This document shows, piece by piece, positions 7,583 to 14,202 of a DNA stretch of 14,202 nt. The stretch comes from Alcaligenaceae bacterium (GTDB taxonomy: Bacteria; Pseudomonadota; Gammaproteobacteria; Burkholderiales; Burkholderiaceae), in contig CANBUF010000011.1 in NCBI GenBank assembly GCA_947372575.1, positions 1-14,202 on the forward strand. Reading direction: 5' to 3'. A program made the translations under genes and the position numbers. The notes beneath the pieces are model-generated. The model saw only the letters and a program-made list of their open reading frames with translations. It was not told the origin of the DNA and searched no databases. Each line of letters opens with the position of its first letter. Position 1 is the stretch's first letter.

Positions 7583-8509
7583 TCAGGGCCGATGCAATTG
7601 ATGGAGTTTCATGCCGGGGTGGGGCATTTCAATTTTTAAAATTGTACCCGTTTGCGACTCAGTGCAATAGAGGGTCTGTCCGGCAGGTCCACCAAAAGCC
7701 ACATTGGTCAGTGACTGACCACAAGGACTTTTCCAGACTGTGATTGGCTCAGCGCTCTGATTGATGAGCCACACGTAGCCAAGTCCTGGATTAGCAATAA
7801 TCAAATTACCGGCCTGATCCATCGCGAGTCCATCTGGTCCGCTCGGACCGTAGGAGGTAAAAAACTGTCCAACTTTGGCAACGCTGCCATCTGTCATGAG
7901 CGGCGCACGCCAAATGCAGTTCCCGCGGGTGACGGCAATAAACAGTACTTGTTCATCAGGTGATAGCACGATCCCGTTTGGACTGGGGATATTGTCTAGT
8001 AATAAATCAAGCTGTCCATTTGGTCTGAGTCGATATACCCGCCCAGTTGGATCGTGCATGCCCGATTGACCTTGATCGGTGAAATAGAGGTTGCCGATTG
8101 AGTCGAAAACCAGATCGTTCAGACCCTTAAACCCTTCGGTGTTGCGACGGGACAGATAAGGTCTGATTGTGCGTGAAGGCAGGTCCAGCAGCATCAGTCC
8201 GTTTTTGTAGTCTGTAATGAGCAACTCAGTGTCGTTGAGGAATTTCATCCCATTGGGTTCGCCGTCATATTCAATGACTTGCTCCCACCTTCCATCGCTA
8301 TCAATACAAAATACACGACCAAAGACGATGTCGGTGACATAGAGATTGCCGAGTTTGTCAAAAACAGGTCCTTCGATAAAGGAGTCAATCGGCTGACCTC
8401 CCCGATTGGCGTTCGCCCATTCAGAACGAACCCCAGTTCGCCGCAGAGGTATGGGCATCTCTGTCCACACTTCTGCTAGCTGTACATCAGGAATCTTTGT
8501 GAGAAACAA
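7583..8509 (-). CDS. SMP-30/gluconolactonase-family lactonase
   Basis: This is a six-bladed beta-propeller enzyme of the SMP-30/regucalcin/gluconolactonase family, which opens sugar lactones to sugar acids with a divalent metal. In the 308-aa protein the likely metal ligands are visible: E46 in the EGP motif, N178 in SPNG and D226 in GPDGLAMD. N131 in KGLND is a probable further active-site residue. Repeated GNLYxTD-type blades occur at 54-60 and 139-145. No signal peptide is evident, so it is cytosolic. The start is TTG at 8509-8507 with AAGGA 7 nt upstream; the next ATG (residue 18) has weaker support. It lies 27 nt after gcdH in the same direction, so it is probably co-transcribed with that operon. 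Yet by function it fits the sugar-acid locus next door. The substrate (arabinono-, xylono- or glucono-lactone) cannot be told from sequence. Confidence 0.85.
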   Translation of the reverse strand: MFLTKIPDVQLAEVWTEMPIPLRRTGVRSEWANANRGGQPIDSFIEGPVFDKLGNLYVTDIVFGRVFCIDSDGRWEQVIEYDGEPNGMKFLNDTELLITDYKNGLMLLDLPSRTIRPYLSRRNTEGFKGLNDLVFDSIGNLYFTDQGQSGMHDPTGRVYRLRPNGQLDLLLDNIPSPNGIVLSPDEQVLFIAVTRGNCIWRAPLMTDGSVAKVGQFFTSYGPSGPDGLAMDQAGNLIIANPGLGYVWLINQSAEPITVWKSPCGQSLTNVAFGGPAGQTLYCTESQTGTILKIEMPHPGMKLHQLHRP

Positions 8510-8536
8510 AGTGGGTTCCTTTTCGCGCGTGTTAAA

Positions 8537-9730
8537 TCAGCAGAATGCCTGAATGCCCGTCTGAGCGCGCCCCAGAATCAACGCATGAATGTCGTGCGTA
8601 CCTTCGTAGGTGTTCACAACTTCGAGGTTGACCAGGTGGCGTGCAACACCATACTCATCCGAAATTCCATTGCCGCCCAGCATGTCGCGCGCCATACGTG
8701 CGATGTCCAGTGACTTGCCGCATGAGTTGCGTTTCATGATGGAGGTAATTTCAACCGCAGCAGTGCCTTCGTCTTTCATGCGGCCCAGACGCAGGCAGCC
8801 TTGTAGGGCGAGGGTGATTTCAGTTTGCATATCGGCCAGTTTTTTCTGGATCAACTGATTGGCAGCCAATGGGCGACCAAACTGTTGACGATCCAGTGTG
8901 TACTGACGAGCCATGTGCCAGCAGAATTCAGCAGCACCGAGCGCCCCCCAGGCAATACCAAAGCGTGCGGAATTCAGGCAGGTAAACGGTCCTTTGAGGC
9001 CGGTCACATTTGGGAGCATCTGTTCGTCGCCGATTTCGACTTCGTCCATGACGATTTCGCCAGTGATGGAAGCACGCAAACCGACCTTGCCATGAATCGC
9101 CGGTGCAGACAGGCCTTTCATACCTTTTTCGAGGATGAAGCCACGAATGCGACCGTCGTGATCGCCACCGACACATTTGCCCCATACTACGAAGATGTCT
9201 GCAATCGGCGAGTTCGAAATCCACATCTTGTTGCCGGTCAGCTTGTAGCCATGAGCCGTCTTGACTGCTCGTGTTTCCATGCCGTTTGGATCAGAGCCAT
9301 GGTTAGGTTCTGTCAGACCAAAGCAGCCAATCCATTCACCGCGTGCGAGTTTAGGCAGGTATTTTTGCTTTTGGGCTTCGCTGCCAAATTCATTGATTGG
9401 CACCATCACAAGCGATGACTGCACACTCATCATTGAGCGATAGCCAGAATCGACACGCTCGACTTCGCGAGCGATCAAGCCATAGCAAACATAGTTCAGA
9501 CCCGAGCCACCGTATTCGACAGGAATAGTTGCGCCCAGCAGGCCAAGCTCGCCCATCTCGGGGAAAATCTCGACAGGTGTGATTTCATTACGAAAGCCTT
9601 CGAGTACCCGTGGTGCCAGTTTGTCCTGACAATAGGCGCGTGCGGCATCACGCACCATGCGCTCTTCGTCGGTGAGCTGACTGTCCAGCAAGAGAGGGTC
9701 TTCCCAGTTAAATGAGGCTTCAGCGGCCAT
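8537..9730 (-). CDS. gcdH: Glutaryl-CoA dehydrogenase
   Basis: FAD-dependent enzyme that oxidises and decarboxylates glutaryl-CoA to crotonyl-CoA and CO2, passing electrons to ETF, at the end of lysine, tryptophan and glutarate catabolism. The 397-aa product closely follows the GcdH pattern. It has [13 protein letters not shown] at 95-107, with R98 matching the arginine that holds the glutaryl carboxylate in human GCDH. It also has the acyl-CoA dehydrogenase motif [14 protein letters not shown] at 135-148, KMWISNSP at 168-175, and [19 protein letters not shown] at 371-389 with catalytic base E376. Start ATG 9730-9728 has GGAG close upstream. It follows the ThDP-enzyme gene after 79 nt containing a hairpin (9776-9799), and precedes the lactonase by 27 nt. 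The assignment is strong because the carboxylate-binding arginine separates GcdH from ordinary acyl-CoA dehydrogenases. Confidence 0.95.
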   Translation of the reverse strand: MAAEASFNWEDPLLLDSQLTDEERMVRDAARAYCQDKLAPRVLEGFRNEITPVEIFPEMGELGLLGATIPVEYGGSGLNYVCYGLIAREVERVDSGYRSMMSVQSSLVMVPINEFGSEAQKQKYLPKLARGEWIGCFGLTEPNHGSDPNGMETRAVKTAHGYKLTGNKMWISNSPIADIFVVWGKCVGGDHDGRIRGFILEKGMKGLSAPAIHGKVGLRASITGEIVMDEVEIGDEQMLPNVTGLKGPFTCLNSARFGIAWGALGAAEFCWHMARQYTLDRQQFGRPLAANQLIQKKLADMQTEITLALQGCLRLGRMKDEGTAAVEITSIMKRNSCGKSLDIARMARDMLGGNGISDEYGVARHLVNLEVVNTYEGTHDIHALILGRAQTGIQAFC

Positions 9731-9775
9731 GTGGTGCTCCAGAGATCAAATATGAATATAAAAATTCAATTGCAA

Positions 9776-9799
9776 TGCAGACGCAGGATAGCGTCTGCA
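9776..9799 (-). terminator. Hairpin between ThDP-enzyme gene and gcdH, weak terminator or attenuator
   Basis: TGCAGACGC and GCGTCTGCA form a perfect 9-bp stem with a 6-nt loop, starting 10 nt after the TAA of the ThDP-enzyme gene. In the direction of transcription (minus strand) it is followed by TTGCAATTGAATTTTTA, so the clear T run comes about 11 nt after the stem rather than at once. That makes it a weak or partial terminator, or a 3'-end protector in the middle of the operon. It would set different mRNA levels for the genes before it and for gcdH. Confidence 0.5.
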
Positions 9800-9809
9800 G
9801 TTCAAGCTG

Positions 9810-11495
9810 TTATTTCTGCGCAGCAGCACGCAGTTTAGTAATGGTGGTGGTCGGCGTGATGGCTTCGGGGTCAATCAGGCAATGCACAATTGCTGGCTTG
9901 CCACTTGCCAAAGCACGTTCAAAGGCCGGGCCAAACTGCTCGGTTGTTTCGACACGCTCGCCGTGACCACCAAAGGCTCGTGCGTAGGCGGCAAAATCCG
10001 GGTTTTTAAGCTGCGTGGCAGACACGCGACCAGGGTAGTTTTTTTCCTGGTGCATACGGATGGTGCCATACATGCCATTGTCGATAATCAGCACAATGAT
10101 TGGCAGATCGTATTGCACGGCAGTTGCGAATTCCTGACCATGCATCATGAAGCAGCCGTCACCTGCAAAACAGACAACCATTTTTTCGGGTGACAGACGC
10201 TTGGCACCCACCGCTGCTGGCAAACCGTAGCCCATCGAGCCTGAGGTGGGGGCGAGTTGCGTGCCGAATTGCGTAAAGCGATGAAACCGGTGCAGCCAGG
10301 TTGCAAAATTACCTGCGCCATTGGTCATAATGGCATCGGCAGGAAGATTTGCCTCGAGGTATTGCATCACGCCGCCCATCTGGAGCGTACCGGGTGTCTG
10401 GATGGGTGCAGGATCGCTCCAGGCCAGATAGCTCTGATGCATGGTCTGCGTATCTGTCGCCCAGGGCATGCTGGATGGAACGGGTAATGCGGCCAGCTCT
10501 GCGGCAAAAGCAGCGGGTGAGGCATTGATGGCGAGTGAGGCACGATAGACCCGACCGAGCTCGCCGCTGTCTGGATGGACATGAACCAGCATTTGCTTGG
10601 GGACGGGGATATCAAAAAGTGTGTAGGCCTGGCTTGGCATTTCGGACATACGTCCGCCTACCAGCAGCACCAGGTCAGCGTTTTCGATACGCTTGAGCAA
10701 TGCTGGATTCAGACCGATCCCCACGTCACCGATAAAACAGGGATGGTTGGCTGGAAACAGCATCTGGCGACGGAAAGAAACCGCGACAGGTAATTTGAAT
10801 TTTTCGGCAAAGGCTGCAAATTCCTGGACGGCCTGGGCGTCCCAGCGCGTGCCACCCAGGATTGCAACAGGAGATTTGGCGTGTGCCAGACGCTTGGCCA
10901 GATCGGCCATCTGGCCTGCGGCGGGCGCTGAGTCGATGGCTTCGTAGTGTGGAGCATCAGGGACTGTGGCCAGCTCGACCAGCATGTCCTCGGGCAAGGC
11001 AATGACAACGGGGCCGGGGCGTCCTGAGGTGGCCACATGAAACGCGCGGGAGAGAATTTCAGGGATGCGTGCGGCATCGTCAATTTCAGTTGCCCATTTG
11101 GCGGCTTGACCGAAGATCGCACGGTAATCCATTTCCTGGAAGGCCTCGCGTTCGCGCATCCCGCGCTCGATCTGACCGACAAACACGATCAGCGGCGAAG
11201 AGTCCTGCTTGGAAATATGAATCCCTGCCAGGGCATTGGAGGCGCCTGGACCGCGTGTCACCATGCAGATCCCGGGGGCGCCAGTGAGTTTGCCGTGCGC
11301 ATCGGCCATCATGGCCGCTCCGCCTTCCTGGCGACAGACCGTTACGTCAATATTGACATCGACCAGTGCATCCAGAACAGCTAGGAAACTCTCTCCAGGC
11401 ACACAAAAGACATGCTTGACGCCATGACTGACGAGTTGACCAACAAGGATCTGACCGCCGGTTCGTGGCGTGCTGGGAGAAGGTGCTTGACTCAT
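9810..11495 (-). CDS. Thiamine-diphosphate-dependent enzyme, acetolactate synthase-like
   Basis: The product (561 aa) has the three-domain layout of the ThDP decarboxylase/acetolactate-synthase superfamily. The N-terminal Pyr domain (about 12-175) carries CRQEGGA with E57 as the conserved ThDP-activating glutamate. The central domain is at about 195-335. The C-terminal PP domain has the ThDP-metal motif GDG (445-447) running to DNGMYG (N473). It is not clearly a biosynthetic acetolactate synthase: no regulatory-subunit gene (ilvH) follows, and it sits among acyl-CoA genes. It does not resemble oxalyl-CoA decarboxylase in the first 70 residues. A decarboxylase or carboligase acting on a 2-oxo acid is the safest description. 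Start ATG 11495-11493; the AGGA upstream is about 15 nt away, so initiation may be modest. It is 75 nt after the CoA-transferase gene, in the same operon by orientation. Substrate not recognised. Confidence 0.85.
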   Translation of the reverse strand: MSQAPSPSTPRTGGQILVGQLVSHGVKHVFCVPGESFLAVLDALVDVNIDVTVCRQEGGAAMMADAHGKLTGAPGICMVTRGPGASNALAGIHISKQDSSPLIVFVGQIERGMREREAFQEMDYRAIFGQAAKWATEIDDAARIPEILSRAFHVATSGRPGPVVIALPEDMLVELATVPDAPHYEAIDSAPAAGQMADLAKRLAHAKSPVAILGGTRWDAQAVQEFAAFAEKFKLPVAVSFRRQMLFPANHPCFIGDVGIGLNPALLKRIENADLVLLVGGRMSEMPSQAYTLFDIPVPKQMLVHVHPDSGELGRVYRASLAINASPAAFAAELAALPVPSSMPWATDTQTMHQSYLAWSDPAPIQTPGTLQMGGVMQYLEANLPADAIMTNGAGNFATWLHRFHRFTQFGTQLAPTSGSMGYGLPAAVGAKRLSPEKMVVCFAGDGCFMMHGQEFATAVQYDLPIIVLIIDNGMYGTIRMHQEKNYPGRVSATQLKNPDFAAYARAFGGHGERVETTEQFGPAFERALASGKPAIVHCLIDPEAITPTTTITKLRAAAQK

Positions 11496-11570
11496 GGTTG
11501 GCTATTTTCCTGGTGCATCGGCAAACCTCAATCATATCGTGTTGCGGACCGATTATGGGCCGGGGGCAGA

Positions 11571-12686
11571 CTAGTTTTCCTTAAAACCAGGCGGAAGCTT
11601 GCGTAAAGTGGCGGGTGTGCGGGAGAGTTTGATCGGTGAGGCCAGGCCGCGGTAGTTCCCTTGCTTGAGAACCATCTTGCGGTGTTGGGTGTGGGGATGT
11701 TCCAGAATCTGCTGGACATTGAGCACGGCAGCGGCTGGCACGCCTGCTTTAAGCAGTGTTTCAGCAATCCTTGCCGCCTCGTGCATTTTGAGCTTGTCGA
11801 CCAGTAACGCATGCAGGGCTGCGCGATTCTTTAGCCGATCCTGATTGCTTGTAAAACGATTGTCAGCACTGAACTCCTGAGCGTCAAGCACCTTGAGCAG
11901 GGTTTGAAACTGACGATCGTTGCCGATCGCCAGGAAAAGTGGCCCATTTTTCGTTTCAACCGTTTCGTAAGGTGAAATGTTGGGGTGTGCATTCCCGCTT
12001 CGCCCTGGTACCTTGCCATTCCCAAAAAAATTCGCTGCATGCGGATGCAAGAGAGAAATGGCGCAATCAAACAGGGTGATGTCCAGAAATTGACCCAGGC
12101 CACTGCGGGTACGCTCCTGCATGGCCATCAGAATCGCCAATGCCGCATTCAGACCCGTCACCATATCGACAACAGGCAAGCCGACGCGTGTGGCTTCGCC
12201 TTCTGCCTCGCCATTGACGCTCATCAGGCCACACATGGCCTGCGCGCATGCGTCGTAGCCTGGCATGCCACCCAACGGACCATCCGCGCCAAAGCCACTA
12301 ATCCGGCAGTGCACCAGCTTGGGAAAGAGTTCTTTGAGTGTGTCGTAGCCAATGCCCCATTTTTCGAGGGTGCCTGGTTTGAAGTTTTCGATCAGGATAT
12401 CGGCATCGGCCAGCAGGGATTTAAGGAAATCACGTCCTGCAGGTTGTGCCAGGTCTAGGGTCATGCCTGTCTTATTACGATTGACACCAATAAAATAAGA
12501 TGCGAGACCTTCTTCGAAGGGAGGCCCCCAGTGGCGCGTTTCGTCACCAGCGGGCGGTTCGAGTTTCAGGACGTCTGCGCCGTGGTCTCCGAGTATCTGC
12601 GTGCAAAACGGTCCTCCCAGTACACGGCTCAGATCGACGACGCGAAAACCTGCGAGCGCACCTGTATTGTTTTGCTGTTGCCACAT
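11571..12686 (-). CDS. Family III (CaiB/BaiF) CoA-transferase, possibly glutarate-specific
   Basis: This enzyme moves CoA between carboxylic acids through an enzyme-bound aspartyl-CoA/anhydride intermediate. The 371-aa product shows the class III pattern: FRVVDLSRVLGGPFCTQILGDHGADVLKLEPPAGDETR near 14-51, NRNKTGMTLDL at 69-79, ENFKPGTLEKWG at 100-111, and GYDACAQAMCG at 143-153 with D145 as the nucleophilic aspartate. A shorter C-terminal domain follows. Start ATG 12686-12684. It comes 27 nt after the AidB-like dehydrogenase and before the ThDP enzyme and gcdH. Human SUGCT and pseudomonad GcdG, which load glutarate with CoA from succinyl-CoA, are of this family and the latter is encoded beside gcdH. 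Glutarate is therefore my preferred substrate by context. Formyl-CoA transferase or another acid specificity cannot be excluded by eye. Confidence 0.88.
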   Translation of the reverse strand: MWQQQNNTGALAGFRVVDLSRVLGGPFCTQILGDHGADVLKLEPPAGDETRHWGPPFEEGLASYFIGVNRNKTGMTLDLAQPAGRDFLKSLLADADILIENFKPGTLEKWGIGYDTLKELFPKLVHCRISGFGADGPLGGMPGYDACAQAMCGLMSVNGEAEGEATRVGLPVVDMVTGLNAALAILMAMQERTRSGLGQFLDITLFDCAISLLHPHAANFFGNGKVPGRSGNAHPNISPYETVETKNGPLFLAIGNDRQFQTLLKVLDAQEFSADNRFTSNQDRLKNRAALHALLVDKLKMHEAARIAETLLKAGVPAAAVLNVQQILEHPHTQHRKMVLKQGNYRGLASPIKLSRTPATLRKLPPGFKEN

Positions 12687-12713
12687 GTTTGGTTTTTTCC
12701 TGGGTCAGAATGT

Positions 12714-14202
12714 TTACATTGCGCTGTATAGCCAGTCGCACAGGGCAGGATCAATCACATCCGGGTCTGCGATAGGATCACGTGCAGCCAGACGATTTTT
12801 TAGGACCAGGTCTGCGAGGTATCCACGCATCGGCATATTGGCCCGTTTGGCCTCCCAGCGCATGCCGGCCATCGTGACCACGTGATACAGGCTACTTGCC
12901 GCCTGACGGGCATGCTCTGCTGTCTGGGCGGCACTCGCATTTGCCGCAAAGGCAAAGGCTTGTTCAATGCGTTCATGTTGAAGTGCAGCCAGGGCAGGGG
13001 ACACCTGCAGTCCTTCGCGTAAGAGCTGATCCACGTGCGCGCGCAAGGCTGGCAGTGATTGTTCCTTTTGAATCGCGCGCAGGACATCAAGCGCCACGAT
13101 ATTACTGGTGCCTTCCCAGATCGAGCCGAGATGCGCATCGCGCAAGACGCGTGCATCGCTGAATTCTTCGATATATCCACAGCCACCACGTACTTCCATT
13201 GCGTCACCGGCAACTTTGCGCGCATCGCGACAGGCACGGAACTTGATCAATGGCGTCATGATGCGCATCAGGGGTCTGAGGCTCGGATCGCGGTCTGCGG
13301 CTTCAAGCGCCTGTGCGGTCTGGTAGACCATCGTGCGTGCCTGTTCCGTCGCTAGCGCGATTTTGGAGAGCTGGCGTTGCATGAGCGGCATATCAATGAG
13401 ACGCTTGCCAAAGGCACGGCGATTTTTGGCGATAAAAAGTGCTTCGGTCAGCGCTCTGCGCATCAGACCGGCCGCGCGTACGCCATTGGACAGACGTGAG
13501 TTGTTAATCATGTCTGACATGTGCTGGAAGCCTTGGCCACGCTCGCCCACTAGCCAGGCAAACGCGCCTTCGAGGCGGATCTCACCACTGGGCATTGAGC
13601 GCGTGCCAAGCTTGTCTTTGAGGCGCAGGATGCGATAGCTATTGGCGCTACCGTCAGGTCTGAGTCGGGGCAGGAGAAACAGGGAAACGCCTTTGAGTCC
13701 CGCAACAGGTTCTGAGCGTGCCAGTACCATCGCAAACCCAGCATCAGGATTCGAACAAAACCATTTGTCGCCATTGAGCAGCCAGTTCCCATCTGGAGCC
13801 TGGGAGGCTTGTGTTTCGGTCGCACTGACATCGGATCCAGCGCCTTGTTCTGTCATGAACATCGCGCCCTGATGCAAGGCGTCAAAGTCCTGAGTCGTCA
13901 CCAGCGGCAAGACTTGTTCGACCAGCGCGGGATCGCCGAATTTGCGTAATGTGCGTGCCAGAGAGTCTGTCATGCTGACGGGACAGCACAGCCCAAACTC
14001 CGCCTGAACGAATAAATAGGTCAGTGCATACTTTGCTGCAGGGGGCATGGGGGCAGGCCACCCCAGCACGCCACCACGATGCGACAGAGCGGCCAGGCCG
14101 AACTCACTGTAGGCGTAGCGTTCCAGTTCAACATAGGCAGGGTGCTTTTCGATTGTCGAGACATCGATACCAGTTCGACTGCGAACAGAAAGGGTGGGTG
14201 GA
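12714..14202 (-). CDS. AidB-like acyl-CoA dehydrogenase, 5' end outside window
   Basis: This FAD-binding protein is of the acyl-CoA dehydrogenase superfamily, in the branch that includes the alkylation-response protein AidB. The frame is open from base 14201 down to the TAA at 12716-12714, so 495 residues are seen and the N-terminus is missing; relatives are about 550-590 aa. Visible markers include HPAYVELERYAYSEFG near the cut end and MTEQGAGSDVSATET (the FAD-contacting TE/GSD motif). RRAFGKRLIDMPLMQ follows, then EVRGGCGYIEEF and SIWEGTSNIVALDVLRA, which carries the glutamate at the catalytic position of the family. A GTG at 14069 could be read as a start but is clearly internal, since conserved sequence continues upstream of it. 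It is the first visible gene of the minus-strand acyl-CoA operon. The role may be acyl-CoA oxidation or a flavin-based DNA-protection function as proposed for AidB; context favours the former. Confidence 0.9.
   Translation of the reverse strand, partial: PPTLSVRSRTGIDVSTIEKHPAYVELERYAYSEFGLAALSHRGGVLGWPAPMPPAAKYALTYLFVQAEFGLCCPVSMTDSLARTLRKFGDPALVEQVLPLVTTQDFDALHQGAMFMTEQGAGSDVSATETQASQAPDGNWLLNGDKWFCSNPDAGFAMVLARSEPVAGLKGVSLFLLPRLRPDGSANSYRILRLKDKLGTRSMPSGEIRLEGAFAWLVGERGQGFQHMSDMINNSRLSNGVRAAGLMRRALTEALFIAKNRRAFGKRLIDMPLMQRQLSKIALATEQARTMVYQTAQALEAADRDPSLRPLMRIMTPLIKFRACRDARKVAGDAMEVRGGCGYIEEFSDARVLRDAHLGSIWEGTSNIVALDVLRAIQKEQSLPALRAHVDQLLREGLQVSPALAALQHERIEQAFAFAANASAAQTAEHARQAASSLYHVVTMAGMRWEAKRANMPMRGYLADLVLKNRLAARDPIADPDVIDPALCDWLYSAM

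Noticed and set aside
8825..9418. 197-aa open frame on the + strand opposite gcdH
   Set aside because: Antisense shadow of a full-length gcdH with clear catalytic motifs; no family resemblance in its own translation.
11530..11570. Hairpin between CoA-transferase and ThDP-enzyme genes (CGGACC ... GGGCCG)
   Set aside because: The 6-bp stem has a mismatch and no T run follows; not distinguishable from chance.
11985..12458. 157-aa open frame on the + strand opposite the CoA-transferase
   Set aside because: Antisense to a complete class III CoA-transferase; no independent evidence of coding.
9810..12686. Oxalate module (formyl-CoA transferase plus oxalyl-CoA decarboxylase)
   Set aside because: A class III CoA-transferase next to a ThDP enzyme is suggestive, but the ThDP enzyme's N-terminal motifs do not look like oxalyl-CoA decarboxylase, and gcdH is the other neighbour.
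1..14202. Mobile elements, CRISPR arrays, tRNA or rRNA genes
   Set aside because: No transposase or integrase motifs, no regularly spaced repeats and no tRNA-like or rRNA-like stretches were seen; the visible genes account for nearly all the sequence.

Overview
The window looks like a chromosomal segment of a betaproteobacterium, most likely Burkholderiales in or near Alcaligenaceae (Bordetella/Achromobacter/Pusillimonas-like). The reasons are the purC-purE-purK-sua5 order, a Bug/TctC-type periplasmic binding protein beside a catabolic cluster, moderately high GC, and the style of the proteins. This placement is inference; there is no rRNA or other decisive marker. I see no mobile element, integrase, tRNA, rRNA or CRISPR array, and no stretch over 300 bases without a gene.

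Region 1 (1-3158, + strand) is housekeeping: the 3' end of purC, then purE, purK and a full-length Sua5-type threonylcarbamoyl-AMP synthase. A strong intrinsic-terminator-like hairpin lies between purC and purE. purE and purK overlap in a GTGA, and one base separates purK from sua5, so these three are one translation-coupled unit.

Region 2 (3166-7550) is a sugar-acid catabolic locus. A GntR/FCD regulator (+ strand) diverges from a three-gene minus-strand operon: a sugar-acid dehydratase of the IlvD/Edd family (579 aa, closest in features to L-arabinonate dehydratase), an RraA-like putative 2-oxo-acid aldolase, and a secreted Bug-type solute-binding protein. The 109-bp divergent intergenic region holds a perfect 16-bp palindrome that fills the spacer of a sigma70-like promoter for the operon, a textbook repressor site. 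A SMP-30/gluconolactonase-family lactonase (7583-8509) would fit the same pathway (lactone to acid, dehydration, retro-aldol cleavage), but it is read from the neighbouring operon.

Region 3 (7583-14202, all minus strand) is an acyl-CoA locus. In transcription order it has an AidB-like acyl-CoA dehydrogenase (5' end cut by the window), a family III CoA-transferase, a thiamine-diphosphate enzyme of the acetolactate synthase/benzoylformate decarboxylase superfamily, glutaryl-CoA dehydrogenase (gcdH), and the lactonase. CoA-transferase plus GcdH suggests glutarate to glutaryl-CoA to crotonyl-CoA. The intervening ThDP enzyme has no obvious known role and could supply a precursor by decarboxylating a 2-oxo acid.

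Most genes are recognisable family members. The points of real interest are the operator-in-promoter architecture, the unassigned RraA-like and ThDP enzymes, and the two intergenic hairpins. I do not see a wholly new system here.
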